Shown: piece by piece, positions 32,741 to 44,322 of the stretch
Layout of the letters: each line of letters opens with the position of its first letter
Numbering within the stretch: the stretch's first letter is position 1
From: Hamiltosporidium tvaerminnensis
Lineage: Eukaryota; Microsporidia; Dubosqiidae
Assembly: GCA_022605425.2 (NCBI GenBank)
Contig: CM061249.1
Span: 496,001-560,000, forward strand
DNA: 64,000 nt
Direction of reading: 5' to 3'
The notes under the pieces: model-generated
The model's database searches: none
Told to the model about the DNA's origin: nothing
What the model saw: only the letters and a program-made list of their open reading frames with translations
Program-made: the position numbers and the translations under genes

Positions 32741-34630
32741 CCCTTTACTCTTAGTACTATACAAAACAACATTACTAATAAGCTTTATACATTTCTCTAC
32801 CTCAACAACATACCCATCCACATCTTCTTCAACCATCAAATCTCTTTTAAGAAGTGGTTCTATTAGTCTATAAACCCATTCTTCTAAAATATAATCCCTT
32901 ACATCACTAAAATAATGTTGTATACCACTAACATCCTCTTTCTCAGATATTAATGTCGAATAAGATACCCTTATATCACTAAAATAATGTTGTATACCAC
33001 TAACATCTTCTTTCTCAGATATTAATGTCAAATAACATAATTGTAATTCTTTATGTGTATAAGCATTAGAAAGTAAATATAATTCTTCTGGTTTACTTTG
33101 TAATAAATATTTATGTAACGGTACCCTATTATAAATATATAATTTATTACCTGTTAATATATAAAGAGATGTACTTGTAGTACAATAGGGTGTTGTTATT
33201 GATGTATTATTAAAATATTTTATATTATTTTTTATAAAAATATTTTTTATATTTGAAGAAGTATTAAATATTTGGTAATTTTCTATTGGTTGGTTTATAT
33301 CGTAATTGTAAAGTTGGTTTTCTTTAAGATAAGAAATTATTACAGAATTATTAGAATATCTTATAAATACAGGTATAAGTGATATTTTAGAATTTGTTTT
33401 TATGCATCTTTTTAGGGTTAGGCTAGGGTTAGGGTATTCAGTATTATTTACGTAAGAAATATCAGAATATGAAAAAAAAGTAGTATTTTTATCATATATA
33501 TCACTAGAAGGGTATAAAGGTGGTGGTATAGTACTTGTAGGGTTATTACTACTGTTTTTATCATATACATCACTAGAAGGATATAAAGAAGGTGGTATAC
33601 TACATATACGGTTATTACTACAGTTTTTATCATATGAATCACTAGGATGGTATAAAGGAGGTGGTATAGTACGTATATAACACCTAGTACTATATATATC
33701 ACGTGAACCATCATTTAAAGCACAAATAACCAATATATCTTCTTCTAAATCACCTATAATTCCAATTGCTTTATAATCCTTTCTTCTAGGTGTAATAGTA
33801 CATATATTTACTCTTTCCTTATACAATTGTATATGTTGTATTGTAAGAATAACAAGATAAGAATCATAAGCAGAGAAATGAAGTATTTTAGGAGAATTTA
33901 AAAGAAATGGAAATATAAAATACAATTTACTGTAATTGTAAGGTATTAAAGACACCTTTAAAGGAGAAAAAAAGGCATTTTTTATTCTGATGTAATATAA
34001 AGTATTATCTATTAGAAGATAAGGAAAACCGAAGGTGGTATTTGATATTGTATTATTTGTGGATGTGGTTGTATTATTTGTATTTGTGTTGGATGTATTA
34101 GTATTATTTGTATTTGTGTTGGATGTATTAGTATTTATATTAGTATTTATATCAGTATTACTTGTATTCTCATATTCTGTATCATACTCTTCACACCTCC
34201 TACTATCACCCCTACTACTATCATATCTATCTTCTAAATCCTTTTCTTTGTTCTTTTTTTCTAAATTTCCTTTGTCTGTTGGAATATTTACAGAACAATT
34301 TGTAACGAAGAGTGGTGTATCAGATAAACTATAAATATATAAGGTATACGGTGTAATAACTAAAAGAAGTGGATATTGATAAATATGAGTATTAGTTATT
34401 ATTGTACAATTTATAGGTACAGAAGTGAAAGGTATATTATAGGTTAGATGAGTATCTATATTGTAAATAGAAAGTGTAGTATTTATTATTGTAAGTATGT
34501 ATGGAGGGAATATGTGTGTAGGTGTGAAAGGAAGGTTGTGGGTGGTTGTGTGTGTTATAAATGTGTGTGAAGTGTAGTGTTTTTTGTTTTTTTTGTATAT
34601 TTGGGTTGGGTGTATAAAATTTGAAGGCAT
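32600..34630 (-). CDS. Nup155/Nup170-type nucleoporin, N-terminal piece
   Basis: This is a scaffold nucleoporin of the inner ring of the nuclear pore. The start is ATG at 34630. The N-terminal beta-propeller is recognisable by FPPYILTIINTTLSIYNID, which matches the propeller strand of Nup155. The region LYILTGNKLYIYNRVPLHKYLL followed by PEELYLLSNAYTHKELQLC matches the end of the Nup155 propeller, where the family has an RPVDQL-like turn and an ACA-type helix. Inserts include Asn/Thr repeats (residues ~165-195), three 23-aa units with PPLYPSSDxYDKN, and a 24-aa duplicated helix. The gene then shifts frame near 32605. Total coding length over the three pieces is ~1350 residues, normal for the family. 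Confidence 0.82.
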   Translation of the reverse strand: MPSNFIHPTQIYKKNKKHYTSHTFITHTTTHNLPFTPTHIFPPYILTIINTTLSIYNIDTHLTYNIPFTSVPINCTIITNTHIYQYPLLLVITPYTLYIYSLSDTPLFVTNCSVNIPTDKGNLEKKNKEKDLEDRYDSSRGDSRRCEEYDTEYENTSNTDINTNINTNTSNTNTNNTNTSNTNTNNTTTSTNNTISNTTFGFPYLLIDNTLYYIRIKNAFFSPLKVSLIPYNYSKLYFIFPFLLNSPKILHFSAYDSYLVILTIQHIQLYKERVNICTITPRRKDYKAIGIIGDLEEDILVICALNDGSRDIYSTRCYIRTIPPPLYHPSDSYDKNCSNNRICSIPPSLYPSSDVYDKNSSNNPTSTIPPPLYPSSDIYDKNTTFFSYSDISYVNNTEYPNPSLTLKRCIKTNSKISLIPVFIRYSNNSVIISYLKENQLYNYDINQPIENYQIFNTSSNIKNIFIKNNIKYFNNTSITTPYCTTSTSLYILTGNKLYIYNRVPLHKYLLQSKPEELYLLSNAYTHKELQLCYLTLISEKEDVSGIQHYFSDIRVSYSTLISEKEDVSGIQHYFSDVRDYILEEWVYRLIEPLLKRDLMVEEDVDGYVVEVEKCIKLISNVVLYSTKSKGGSGNSSSVIGGLSNRSSVVGGVSNRDSNQHPLNNSTNKQQGLSNRA
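32899..33036 (-). repeat. 72-bp in-frame tandem duplication in Nup155
   Basis: Two nearly identical copies, offset by 72 bp, encode LISEKEDVSGIQHYFSD twice in a row. The phase is kept. Confidence 0.9.
33412..33437 (+). repeat. Telomere-like TTAGGG motifs inside Nup155 coding sequence
   Basis: TAGGGTTAGG, CTAGGGTTAGGG and flanks give about four TAGGG steps on the plus strand. On the coding strand they read as a Pro-Ser-Leu-Thr-Leu segment, so this may be chance low complexity. Confidence 0.6.
33486..33671 (-). repeat. Coding minisatellite, 69-bp units, in Nup155
   Basis: Nearly three units of 69 bp encode a 23-residue repeat of the form IPPPLYPSSDxYDKNxSNN. Unit length is a multiple of three. 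Confidence 0.9.
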
Positions 34631-34744
34631 TTTTTTCTATTTTGGTGGAATGAAGGGTTCTTTAGAAAATTAAAGGTAAAATATTTTTTTGAAGGGGGGG
34701 AGTTTTCCGTTATTAAAAATGGAGGGATATTTTAAGTATGGGGT

Positions 34745-34845
34745 TTATTTAAATGTGTAGGGTTATTTAAATGTAGGGTTTATTTAAATGTAGGGTTATT
34801 TAAATGTGTAGGGTTATTTAAATGTAGCTTATTTATATTTAAGTG
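34745..34845. repeat. Tandem repeat with TTTAAATGTAGGG units upstream of Nup155
   Basis: About six imperfect 16-18-bp units of the type TATTTAAATG(TG)TAGGGT lie just before the Nup155 start on the minus strand. On that strand each unit supplies a CCCTACA, so the array lies in the likely promoter region. Confidence 0.85.
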
Positions 34846-34911
34846 GATAGAATGAAAAAAACGGTTATTTTTGTTTTAAGAGAGTATTGGATTTAAAAAT
34901 TGGTTAAAATA

Positions 34912-35024
34912 TTTCATTTTTTATTTCATTTTTTATTTCATTTTATTTTTCATTTTATTTTTATTTTATTTTTTATTTCATTTTTTATTTCATTTTTTAT
35001 TTCATTTTTTATTTCATTTATGGT
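34912..35024. repeat. (ATTTCATTTTTT)n tandem repeat
   Basis: 12-bp units, with some interrupted units in the middle. Confidence 0.9.
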
Positions 35025-35044
35025 GGAAAAAATTATTTAAAAAA

Positions 35045-35075
35045 AAGAATTTGTTAACCCAGAATTTTAATTCTA
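35045..35075 (+). mobile_element. LINE 3' tail fragment
   Basis: TTAACCCAGAATTTTA matches the common 3' end of the LINE family (compare 50712-50730). Only the tail is present, next to a copy of the ~730-bp repeat. Confidence 0.5.
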
Positions 35076-35119
35076 GTAATATTTATATTAGTTAGAATGT
35101 GAAGTAAAATAATAAATCC

Positions 35120-35853
35120 TTTACTTTATTTAAAAGTATCACATCTTTTTACAATAGTGGTAAGTGTTTTATTTGTTTTCATGACATTAATGCAGTTCTA
35201 GGTTTAACATAAATAACTGCTACCCCAAAACTCCATCGGTACATCTTACGATACCTACGCCCTAAAGCCTTTCATCTACCAGGTGTGTAAACCCTAATTA
35301 CTAGGCGAGGCAGTTGCCCGGAGTTCGTTAATGTCCATTGCATGGAGTGTGATCGAAGGCCGAAGCCCCCCCTTGACTCCCCCAAGACTATGCAGCATTC
35401 CCACTTACTCTACACTTTCTGAACCCAATAAACTTCTAGCTAAGATATATTTCAGAGATTTACATGGGGTCCACCTAGACAGTGCAATGTCATACCAACA
35501 GGTATAACCTGCTACTTAGCTCTCCCGGCTTTTAAGGGTTTTTATTTTTTATATCTCCCAGGCGCTAAGTCTTCTAACCCGAGTGAGCAAGGCTAGGTTT
35601 CCATGTTTTTACATGACAATTACCTGCATGTTCAGCCGCGGTCTGCAATCTGGTTACATAAAAAACTACAAATAAATTCGTAGAAAAAGTTTCTCCATTT
35701 TGTAGACCTCTCCTCCTCATAACAATTCTCATGGAACAACCGAAGATGTAGTGTGGTTTTATTTCCACCAAAAATCCAAACAATGACCTCACACCAGTTT
35801 CACACACTCATTGCCAAGCAGAAAGTTTTTTATGTAGTTATCCTCCCTCCACA
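35120..35853 (-). repeat. ~730-bp dispersed non-coding repeat, copy A
   Basis: This is one of five or more copies in the window. It is visibly richer in G+C than the surroundings. The conserved start (in the 50.8-kb orientation) is GGAGGATAACCACATAAAAA and the end is GATGTGATACTTTTAAATAAA. Well conserved internal blocks include CCTTGCTCACTCGGGTTAGA, AAAGCCGGGAAAGC and TTAAACCTAGAACTGCG. Indels between copies are not multiples of three, so it is not coding. No terminal inverted repeats or TG...CA ends were seen. Confidence 0.85.
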
Positions 35854-38800
35854 TGGAATATATCATAAATATTAAATATTCTTAGTTTATTAAAATATTA
35901 AATACTATCTATGATAAATCTAAAAACGAATTTTTTAAATTAATGATTTAAAATATTATTTATAATTCGTTTTGGTCGTTTTAAATAAATACTAACAATA
36001 TAAATATTCTTTTAAAAACGTTTTTTTTGTGGATCTGAATTTTTTAAGATTCTTGAAATGTGCTATACAAGCCTTATAAAAATTAATAATTGAGGTATAA
36101 TGAATGATACAGATAATTTAAATATACTTCTAAATACTAAAATTCTAGAATATCATATCTTTTAAACAAGAAAAAGAAAAGAAACTAAGAAATTTAAAAA
36201 CTAAATATTTCTTAACTAAAATAGAATTGTTTGATTAACAAAATAAAAATTATACGAAATAATAAAAAGGTTTTTTTTCGGGTGAAGATTGAAAATATTT
36301 TTTTTAATTCAAAAATTAACTGAAATTAACAGATTTATTTTTCGAGACAAAAAGCCGGCGTTTTATAAAACTTTTTGTTAAAGAAGCGGTTGATTGATTG
36401 CATGTGATTATATTGCGATTATAAAAGGCTTTATGAACGTAGTTCTAACAAAAAAAGAAAGACTCCCTTTATTGCAAAATGTAAACGCTAGATTTGTATT
36501 TTAATATATCTCTGAATATACAAATAAAAAGGTATAAAAACAGAATTTTTGGTTAAAAAGTTAATATTTTTAGATTTAAATTATGATTTTTTTATATAAA
36601 TTTTGATATGTTGGTTGTAAATAGTAAAAATTTCAGTGATAAATCTAAGCTTTTCTGGAGTATTAATTCAAAAAAAATTTCCAGCGATCTTGATGTAGAG
36701 TTAGTTGAAACACGCCACATAAAAAATCATTTAATAATCCATTAAAAATATTATATGTAATGTAATTTAAAATTTAAACATATCTATAGGATAGGAAGGA
36801 AAGGTTTCCTGACAAATTTAAAAACCAAGTTTAAGAAAGAAAGGTGCTTCAATGAAAAAAGAAGTGAATAACTTGTGAAATAGGTTAAAAAAGCTTAATT
36901 CGAGTAAAAATTGTAATTTAAAACAAAAAATTAAAACGATTTTTTCGAATCAGATACTAATTAAATCTTCGTGAATTATGTCTTTTATTATTGTTAAATC
37001 TGTATTAAGCGAATAAATCTAAGAAAAAAGAAGATTAACATATTTTTTATCTTGTTAAAATCATATGCTATGGTTTTTAAATAATGTCACTGGTTCCGCA
37101 GTAACACCAAAAGTCCAAATCGAGATTGATTAAAATTTTATACACCACTAAAATCAATTTTCTACAATTTAAGTACAAATTAAGCAAAAAAATATAAAAA
37201 AAATTTATACTAAATATTTTTCGTTATTATTTCTCGAGCCTATTGGCTTTTAAATATGTTATTTGTGTATCAAATCAAAAACCTAGACAGTTTTCTATTT
37301 TAATAGAATCAACTATTTGTTTTTAATAGTAAATCAAACTTAATAATTACTCGGATTTCATAAGGTCAGCTTATCTAAACACACGTTTCACTTCTAGCAA
37401 ACTACTAATATAATTTATTTACAATATATACTTAAACATGTTAGGATATAATATTATAAAGTATCTATAGAGTACTATAAAATGTATATTATTTATAGTT
37501 AATACTTTTATATGATTCCAGTTTTTTTTTATTATTTCTCGCTATCGTTATAAAAACTTAGGCATTTTTCATTGATTATACAAGTGTATTTTATATACAC
37601 ATTTTGAATAAATTTTAAATCACAGATTTAAACTTTTGTATTTGTGTCTAAACCCAAGATTGTGTCTATAGGTTCGAAATTAGAGAGCAAAATGAGAATC
37701 AAATGTATACGAGTTTTAGTTCATCTGAAAAGTATTAATAGATTTTAATTTTAAATTAAGCATATTTTATAATTATTTATAGTTTGATCTTATTATATAT
37801 TTTGTTTAATTTAATTAATTTACAATTTTATTTCTTTATACCTTGATATCTTAGTCTATTGTATTTTAAAAGACACATGGGAAAGATGATCAATACTTAA
37901 AAAGCAAACTTATGTTTAATATACCAGACCTGAAATCATAACCTTGATATAAAAGCTTTTCTGATTATCAATAATTTCCTAAAAGAAGAAATATAATAAA
38001 ATATTGATTCATGCTATACATCGTTTCTTCTGAGCTCTTTGATCAAAAAAAATATTTAAACACAAAAATATGAGAAACGGAAACTTTTTTACATATTTTT
38101 AGATCTTTAAAATATAAAAGTAAATGATTTATTAAGAAAGTTAAAAATTTGACAGCCGTTTTTGAAGATTATACTTCCATATTTTATACTTAGATTCTCG
38201 TTCTGTTTATAGGTTTAGCTTCTCCTAGTCGTAAATTTTTAAAGAGAGATTAGCAAAATTGATTTTTTTGAGACAGAGTGACGACGAAATCTAAATTTTC
38301 GAACAGTGATTTCTTTCTATGAAGCTAGTTTTCAGAAAGAATTGAAGAATCGATCATTTTTTGTAGTAATCTAGGGTATAAAACCGACATTATAACCTTT
38401 AGGTTATTCAAATCAAATTTGTTGTGTTTATCAGTGAAATTAAAAATGGTGTGATTTTATTGCATTTGTTTTCTACTATTTAAAATCTAATATATTTGAA
38501 ACTTTATAATACGAATCAAAGGAAATCATGTATTTTACTTAAATTATTGTTAATATCGACAGCTAATTTTTTCTTCAAATAAAATTTGGCTTCGGGTTTA
38601 TGATTTAAAACCTAATAACATAAGAAAACCGTATTGGGATGCTAGCTAATACAAATTAATTATAAACATTTTCCATCTCAAAAAAAGCAAATGTGAGTTC
38701 CAAAAAAATTTAATTAGAAATATATTTGTTGAGATATGATAATAAAAAAAATATATCCCATATAAGAACGAAACCACATTTCTGGTCTCAGGGAATATAC

Positions 38801-38933
38801 TGAAAGCAGTTAGAGCAAAGAAACCAACAGATAAAAGCAGATCGTTTATGATATGATAATAATTATCATACTTTTAGTTATAGCTATCTATAATTTATAA
38901 ATGTAATAAATCAAAAGATGTTAAATATCGTCT
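35854..38933. other. AT-rich spacer, no gene recognised
   Basis: About 3 kb of A/T-rich sequence without a long open frame, tRNA or clear repeat on either strand. Confidence 0.5.
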
Positions 38934-39677
38934 TTAATTATTATCTGTTAATGGATTATAATATAAGTATAAATAATGCAAGGTATTCATCTCCATTGCA
39001 CATAAAAACGTAAAATGATAAAGCAGTAATAACAAAGTCACTTTAAATTTGTTTTTCCTAATTAAATAAACGTAGCATAGTATCATTCCTATTCCATAGG
39101 CTATACTTTTCAATACGAATAGTATTTTGATATTTATTAAAAAAAATTTATAAATAAAGCTGTCTATTAGAATAAAAATGAATAGATAGTAGAAATAACC
39201 GATAAAGGTTATTATAGGAATTTCCTTTCGTATGAATTTGCAGCTATTAAATTTTATACAAATTGAAAAGTAGTTACCAAAACAAAAAATTACATATAAC
39301 AAAGCACATGGCCAAACCAATTCATATATTATTGTGATATTGAGATTGTGTATAAATAACTCAGCCAAAATCGAGAAAAATCCAAAGCTGAATATTATCA
39401 TATAATATAAGTCATGTTTGCTCTCAAAACTCTTTGAATATAATGTAAACACAAATGAACAGTTGAATAATAGCAATAGAATAAAATACTTGAATATAAT
39501 TTTATTAGAGTCGATTGCTCTCAAACCATAAATTATTTTGTATAAATACATCGGAATGAATATTTCTATAACAGCAAGGCATATATCCGCCAAAATTTTT
39601 AGAAATAGATCATAAATATTCAAGTGTCTATATGATACTATATCTCTGGGAATTCTTCTTTCTTTTTTTGGACTCAT
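38934..39677 (-). CDS. Multi-pass membrane protein, ~7 TM, paralogue of 61116-61853
   Basis: A 247-residue protein of unknown function. The start is ATG at 39677, with a basic N-terminus (SPKKERRIPR) likely cytosolic. Hydrophobic segments lie at about 25-46, 60-80, 90-109, 117-140, 153-176, 183-205 and 213-236. The segment ILAELFIHNLN (103-113) and the C-terminal KSIAYG...VYLIRKNKFK (190-212) are shared with the paralogue at 61.1 kb, which aligns along the whole length. It has no signal peptide and no motif I recognise; it could be a lineage-specific microsporidian transporter or receptor-like family. The gene is isolated, with ~3 kb of spacer downstream. Confidence 0.7.
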   Translation of the reverse strand: MSPKKERRIPRDIVSYRHLNIYDLFLKILADICLAVIEIFIPMYLYKIIYGLRAIDSNKIIFKYFILLLLFNCSFVFTLYSKSFESKHDLYYMIIFSFGFFSILAELFIHNLNITIIYELVWPCALLYVIFCFGNYFSICIKFNSCKFIRKEIPIITFIGYFYYLFIFILIDSFIYKFFLINIKILFVLKSIAYGIGMILCYVYLIRKNKFKVTLLLLLYHFTFLCAMEMNTLHYLYLYYNPLTDNN

Positions 39678-40340
39678 TTTCAGGCATTACTTACTTTATG
39701 TTTTATAAAAGAAATTAATTAAAATTAAATTTTAGATTATTCGTTATATTTTAATCATCTAACATTTCCAGATAAAATATTAAATATATTAATTTAATTA
39801 AAACAGATTTTGAATTTCAAAAAGAATAAATTACTAAAAAATATTTCTTACATTTGCTTTAGTTCAATGAGTCTTTATTTGGTTATATTGAGCCTTTCTT
39901 TTACTCTGTTACTAACAATAACTCGGTACTCTAGTGTTGTCTTTTAATTCTGCAAATTAAAGGTTAATTATATTGATAGTTGCAAGCTAGCACATTTTCT
40001 TGTTGAGATTATGATTTAATATATGTATAGGGGATCTTATAATCACAATTCAGCATTCTAATCTAATATGTGCTCCTCTGATTCTCGTCTTATTCCGTTT
40101 AATCTACTCCTATTTATCGACAATAGTACCGAAATAATTATTTATAAGATTAATTTACAGAGTGTATAGCAATATTTACATTGGCAACTGCAACTTTTCG
40201 AAGCTTTTATATCATATGAATATTTGTAAAAAACACACTCAAAATATTGTATAAGGAAATAATTCAGCTACGCATTCCTTGGATGAACTCAATTATCATT
40301 AAAATCATTATTTTGTTAGGCCTTGCCTTATGATTTTAAG
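39678..40340. other. AT-rich spacer between membrane protein gene and hAT element
   Basis: Contains the upstream region of the membrane protein gene. No feature recognised. Confidence 0.5.
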
Positions 40341-43264
40341 CCAAAGGTTTCTAAACTAAGGCTTGCTACTGTTTTTTTGTAAAATAGGCTTTTATCAATG
40401 ATAGAATATAATGAAAAAAATGAAAAAAAATTTACAAAAAATTACAATTATAGATAATTTTAATTATGAATTTGTTGTACAAAGAAAATATATTTAAACG
40501 ACAGCATTTTTTAAAAAAAAAGATCTTATTGTTTATTATTTTATCCGAAAAATCGAAAACAAAATTATACAATATGTGTAGCATAATTTTTTATTTATAG
40601 AATTGATGCAGTTGAGATTTATCCCTAATGATTTGCTGACTTTGTGCGTCAACTGTATTTGGTGAAATTATCAATAATGATTTCAAATGCTTATCTAGTA
40701 ATTCCATTTGTTAATATTTTATCTGTATTTCATTTAGAAGGTTGTTCTTTCACAAAGATAGGCAGTAACGAAAGCGGAAATAAACTCAAGACCAAGTTTA
40801 TGAGTAATGGAATTGTGTACCTGAAAAGCTCCCATAAAATTAAGTAATGGGGAATTTATATATGTTTTTTGCAAATATCACTAGATCACATATACATTAT
40901 TTTCACTAGAAGTTCCGTGGCTAGAGGTTCGATATCAGCTGCAAAGAATTTTGCAAAATTTTCATATCAGTTGCTCCCAAATCCAAATCAAAAAATGTAG
41001 AATATATTTTCTTTTAAATCATCTACAGTTTCTATTGCAAACTTTATTTGAATTTATGTTGTTATTTGCTCACCAAATTTTTGTAATGTATCAAAAAGAT
41101 TGAAACAGTTTTTGCCTAAACTAAATCGAAACAAATAGTATTTATTGACGAAATGATTTGGTACTCGTTTATAATTCAGAGTAGCTGATTTTTTACTTCA
41201 ATTTTAAAAGAAGAATAGGCATATATTCTAACAAAACTGTATATAAATATTTCTTCAAAAACCATTGTTTGCTTAATGACTTGACGAAGGGATAATTCTG
41301 TTATCTTAAAAATACTTCGATAATGTTCTAATTTATCGAAACTGCTTCAAATTTTTCTAAAACGAACTACCGAACTAAGGTATTAAGGTCAACTCATTTT
41401 CTCCAATTTCTTTAATGGACTCATGGAATGCGAAGGGTGTGCGAATGAGACTTAATATAGTTAACAGTTGCTTTGAATAGGCTTTAAACTTTCGAAAAGT
41501 CGAATCCTGTTCCACACAACAATTGTTTAATAAACAGAATACATTATCAATTGTTTTGGTTATTCTACAATTTATTCTGCCTTTGATACAAGAGGAATAC
41601 TCCTTTAGCTTTTCCTCTGATTTATTTTTGCCATCAGTTGAAACAACAGCAAGTTTTGCTATCGAAGATTGGCTTAACTATAAGATTTCTGGCTTTAATA
41701 AAAAAAATCTTATCTAGTGGTTATACTGTAAACGCTAAGAACGTCTAAAGGTCCTATCATAATTTATATAATTCAAATAAATTCCCATATATAAATATTT
41801 TAGAGATATTTTTGAACATCGTTTTACTAAACCAAAGCCAAAGACATCGTTCTAAGAATATGTTTTCTCAATGTTGAGTATTATATTGTCTGGAATGCTG
41901 ACGATTTTCTCCTTATTATCGGGACAACAACCTGATGTTTTTAAATGCATTGATTTTTTTATAGATTGATTGCTATGTAGGTGCGATAATACAATCTTTA
42001 ATTTATCCGCTTTCTGTAAATAGTTAAATAGATTTCGCAAAGAAATAGGCTAAACAAAAACATGCTTTTTTTCTCCTATGTTTTTATTTTTTATACGCAA
42101 TTGTCTGGCTTTAAGCCTAATAATAAATTTTGGGATTTAATATTTGTCAAATTCCACTATAATTCGAGTTGTTCTGAGAATGATTATTTATTTAATAGTT
42201 TTTTATTTTGTATTCTTAGAGAACCGAAATGTTTTCATTGTAAATAAGATATGTTACCACATTGCTCAAATAAATAAGAAAGAATTGACACCTTTATTGC
42301 TAGTTCAACACTTTGTATTACTAACTGTCTTTTCATTGTCGGACTTCATATTTATTGAAATTAGGAAAATAGAAAAAAATAAGAACATGTTAATATTGAA
42401 ATTTGCAGACAAAAATTAAATTAATAAGTTTGTTTGTCGTATTTAAAACAACCATAAAAACCCAAAGATTTTTAAGCTAAGATATTTTGTTCATAATAAA
42501 GTGCGAAGTGATAATTAGTTTTGATTATTTTGGCATAACATAACACTATTCATGGGAAAGTAATGACAATAATGATATGTTAGGTTTTTTATCATTAAAA
42601 AACAAAGCAGATTTTCGCGAACGAAAACACCTAGACGTCATAAATATGATCAGAATGCGACTCTGCACCAGAAAAAAAGTTTTTCCCCATCTTTATAAAC
42701 AAAGACTACTTCTTAATGCACGGTAGCAAGTATTTTCCAATACATTTAATCAATTTCATAAGTAAAAGTGTTTTCCTGGTTGCAATGCACACATAGCTTC
42801 GTTTTTTCCGATTTTGAAGCCCTACCTGCTTTCATTATACTTAAAATTTTACTAAAGTAAAGATGTGGTAGACGAAGGATTGTTGGCAAGGCGTAAGTAT
42901 CAGCATTATCCACAAATAAAGCCATCTATCGAAGTTCATTATGTCTCATCAGCAATAATGAGATTACAAAGACTAACACTTTAAATTTAGCAGTTTTTTA
43001 CGTCTTATTCCTCTATTTATTATATTCCTTTTATTTTAAATTGGCAATTTACTTTTTTAGATATTTATCTATAAAATATTGTTAAGTTTCATTATTATTT
43101 TTTTGAACGTATGTATGAAACTTTAAACATTTGATGCAAAATCAATAATTATATTTATTGAAGAAAAGCATTTTAGTTCGTTGATAAAAATATATAGATT
43201 TTGGTCCTCGAGACTTTTATAGATGGCAATGGGGTCTACACACCAGAATTTTTTTGACCCTTGG
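40341..43264 (-). mobile_element. Decayed hAT DNA transposon (ZBED5/GTF2IRD2-like), ~2.9 kb
   Basis: The left end CCAAAGGTTTCTAAACTAAG and the right end (complement CCAAGGGTC...) are decayed inverted termini of the hAT type seen in animals. The right ~300 bp align with the better preserved end at 63227-63548. Between them the minus strand encodes broken transposase (see the pseudogene entry). No clear 8-bp target duplication remains, as expected for an old insertion. Confidence 0.7.
40650..42850 (-). pseudogene. hAT transposase relic
   Basis: At 41340-41480 (minus) TVNYIKSHSHTLR followed by decayed frames matches the hAT segment VNYIKxRxLxxR that precedes the HTEVRWLSRG motif. At 40650-40800 AFVTAYLCERT then MKYR and NKW match the C-terminal dimerisation domain (pattern YLCExxFS, then KTKYRNKL). 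At 42700-42850 a Cys-containing stretch (KLCVHC) may be the remnant BED finger. Many stops and shifts make it inactive. The family is common in animal genomes. Confidence 0.65.
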
Positions 43265-44237
43265 TTCGAGAAAATTTTGCGCCACAATTTAGACTCAAAG
43301 TTGCACTATCATGATATAATTTTTATTATTGATTTACATTTCACTCTCATATTCTATGAACGCACATAAATTTTTATAATTCTCTCTAGTTTCATCTCAC
43401 CTATGTATTTCAAGAATTTACGTGGGTATTTGGTTGTATATTTGCTGTTAAGATTTACATTAATATCCATTTAGAAGAAAGATGTGGTTTAGTTATTTGG
43501 GTATAGTGTATGTGTTTCACACATTAGATATCCATTCTTTGAATACGCAGTCGATGAATCCATGATTTCGGTTATTTCTATAGGTTATCATTTGACTTGT
43601 AAACCCAAGAATTATATTTCAACCCGAGATTCAAGTAGAAATACTTTTTTATGTGACTTGTTTTTTATTTCATAAGCTACCATGAAAAAATTCATTCACT
43701 ATATTGCTGTGTGTTTTCATTCTTATATGACTGTAGATGTAATTAACTTCTTCTAAAAATTGATAGTCAAACGAACAAAATTACTTTTAGCCAGGGATTT
43801 AGTATTCTATATTTCGATTCGATAATTATTTATATCGGTAAATATAAGTCACTTATATGGCTTGTATTCTAAGAATTTCTGTATATGTAGCTCAATGATT
43901 TTAATTTAAAGATATATCGAACCTCGGCAAATATTTACCCAAAACTCAATAAATAATACTCTCTGACATTCTCAGATGTAAGAAGGGTGTCATCTTGTTT
44001 TCCATTTTGATCTAAAAATAACTTTTTTTCACCAGAAATACGCGTTTTGATTCATATAATTTAGAAAATTTACCTAGAAAATTTGAAGTAGTTCTATAGA
44101 TAATTTATTTAAAAATATTTAAGCTATATTAATGACATTAAACAAATCACCCGTGTTAAATTTACCATGAAATTCTTTTTCTACTTTGATAAAATATTCA
44201 TATATTTTGTATCTTCTTTATTATGAAATATTTATAA
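43265..44237. other. Spacer right of the hAT element
   Basis: No gene or repeat recognised. Confidence 0.45.
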
Positions 44238-44322
44238 CACGATAACCTTCTAAAGAATAGAGTATCTTCACGAAATGTATCATTTGTGGCTGATTTCTTT
44301 TTCGAACCTTTAACTCTTTTTT
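44238..44322 (-). mobile_element. LINE relic fragment
   Basis: The segment with AACCTTCTAAAGAATAGAGTATCTTCACGAAATGTATCATTTGTGGCTGA-like sequence matches the LINE reverse transcriptase region at 14075-14137 with several changes. A short isolated fragment of an old insertion. Confidence 0.75.

Noticed and set aside
35574-35807. 77-codon frame inside the ~730-bp repeat, and the 112-codon frame at 62577-62915
   Set aside because: Not kept open in other copies of the repeat because of indels that are not multiples of three.
40644-42419. Several short plus-strand open frames (40644-40847, 41523-41717, 42062-42419)
   Set aside because: They lie antisense to the decayed hAT transposase, have no recognisable content and are broken by short distances; treated as chance frames in a dead element.
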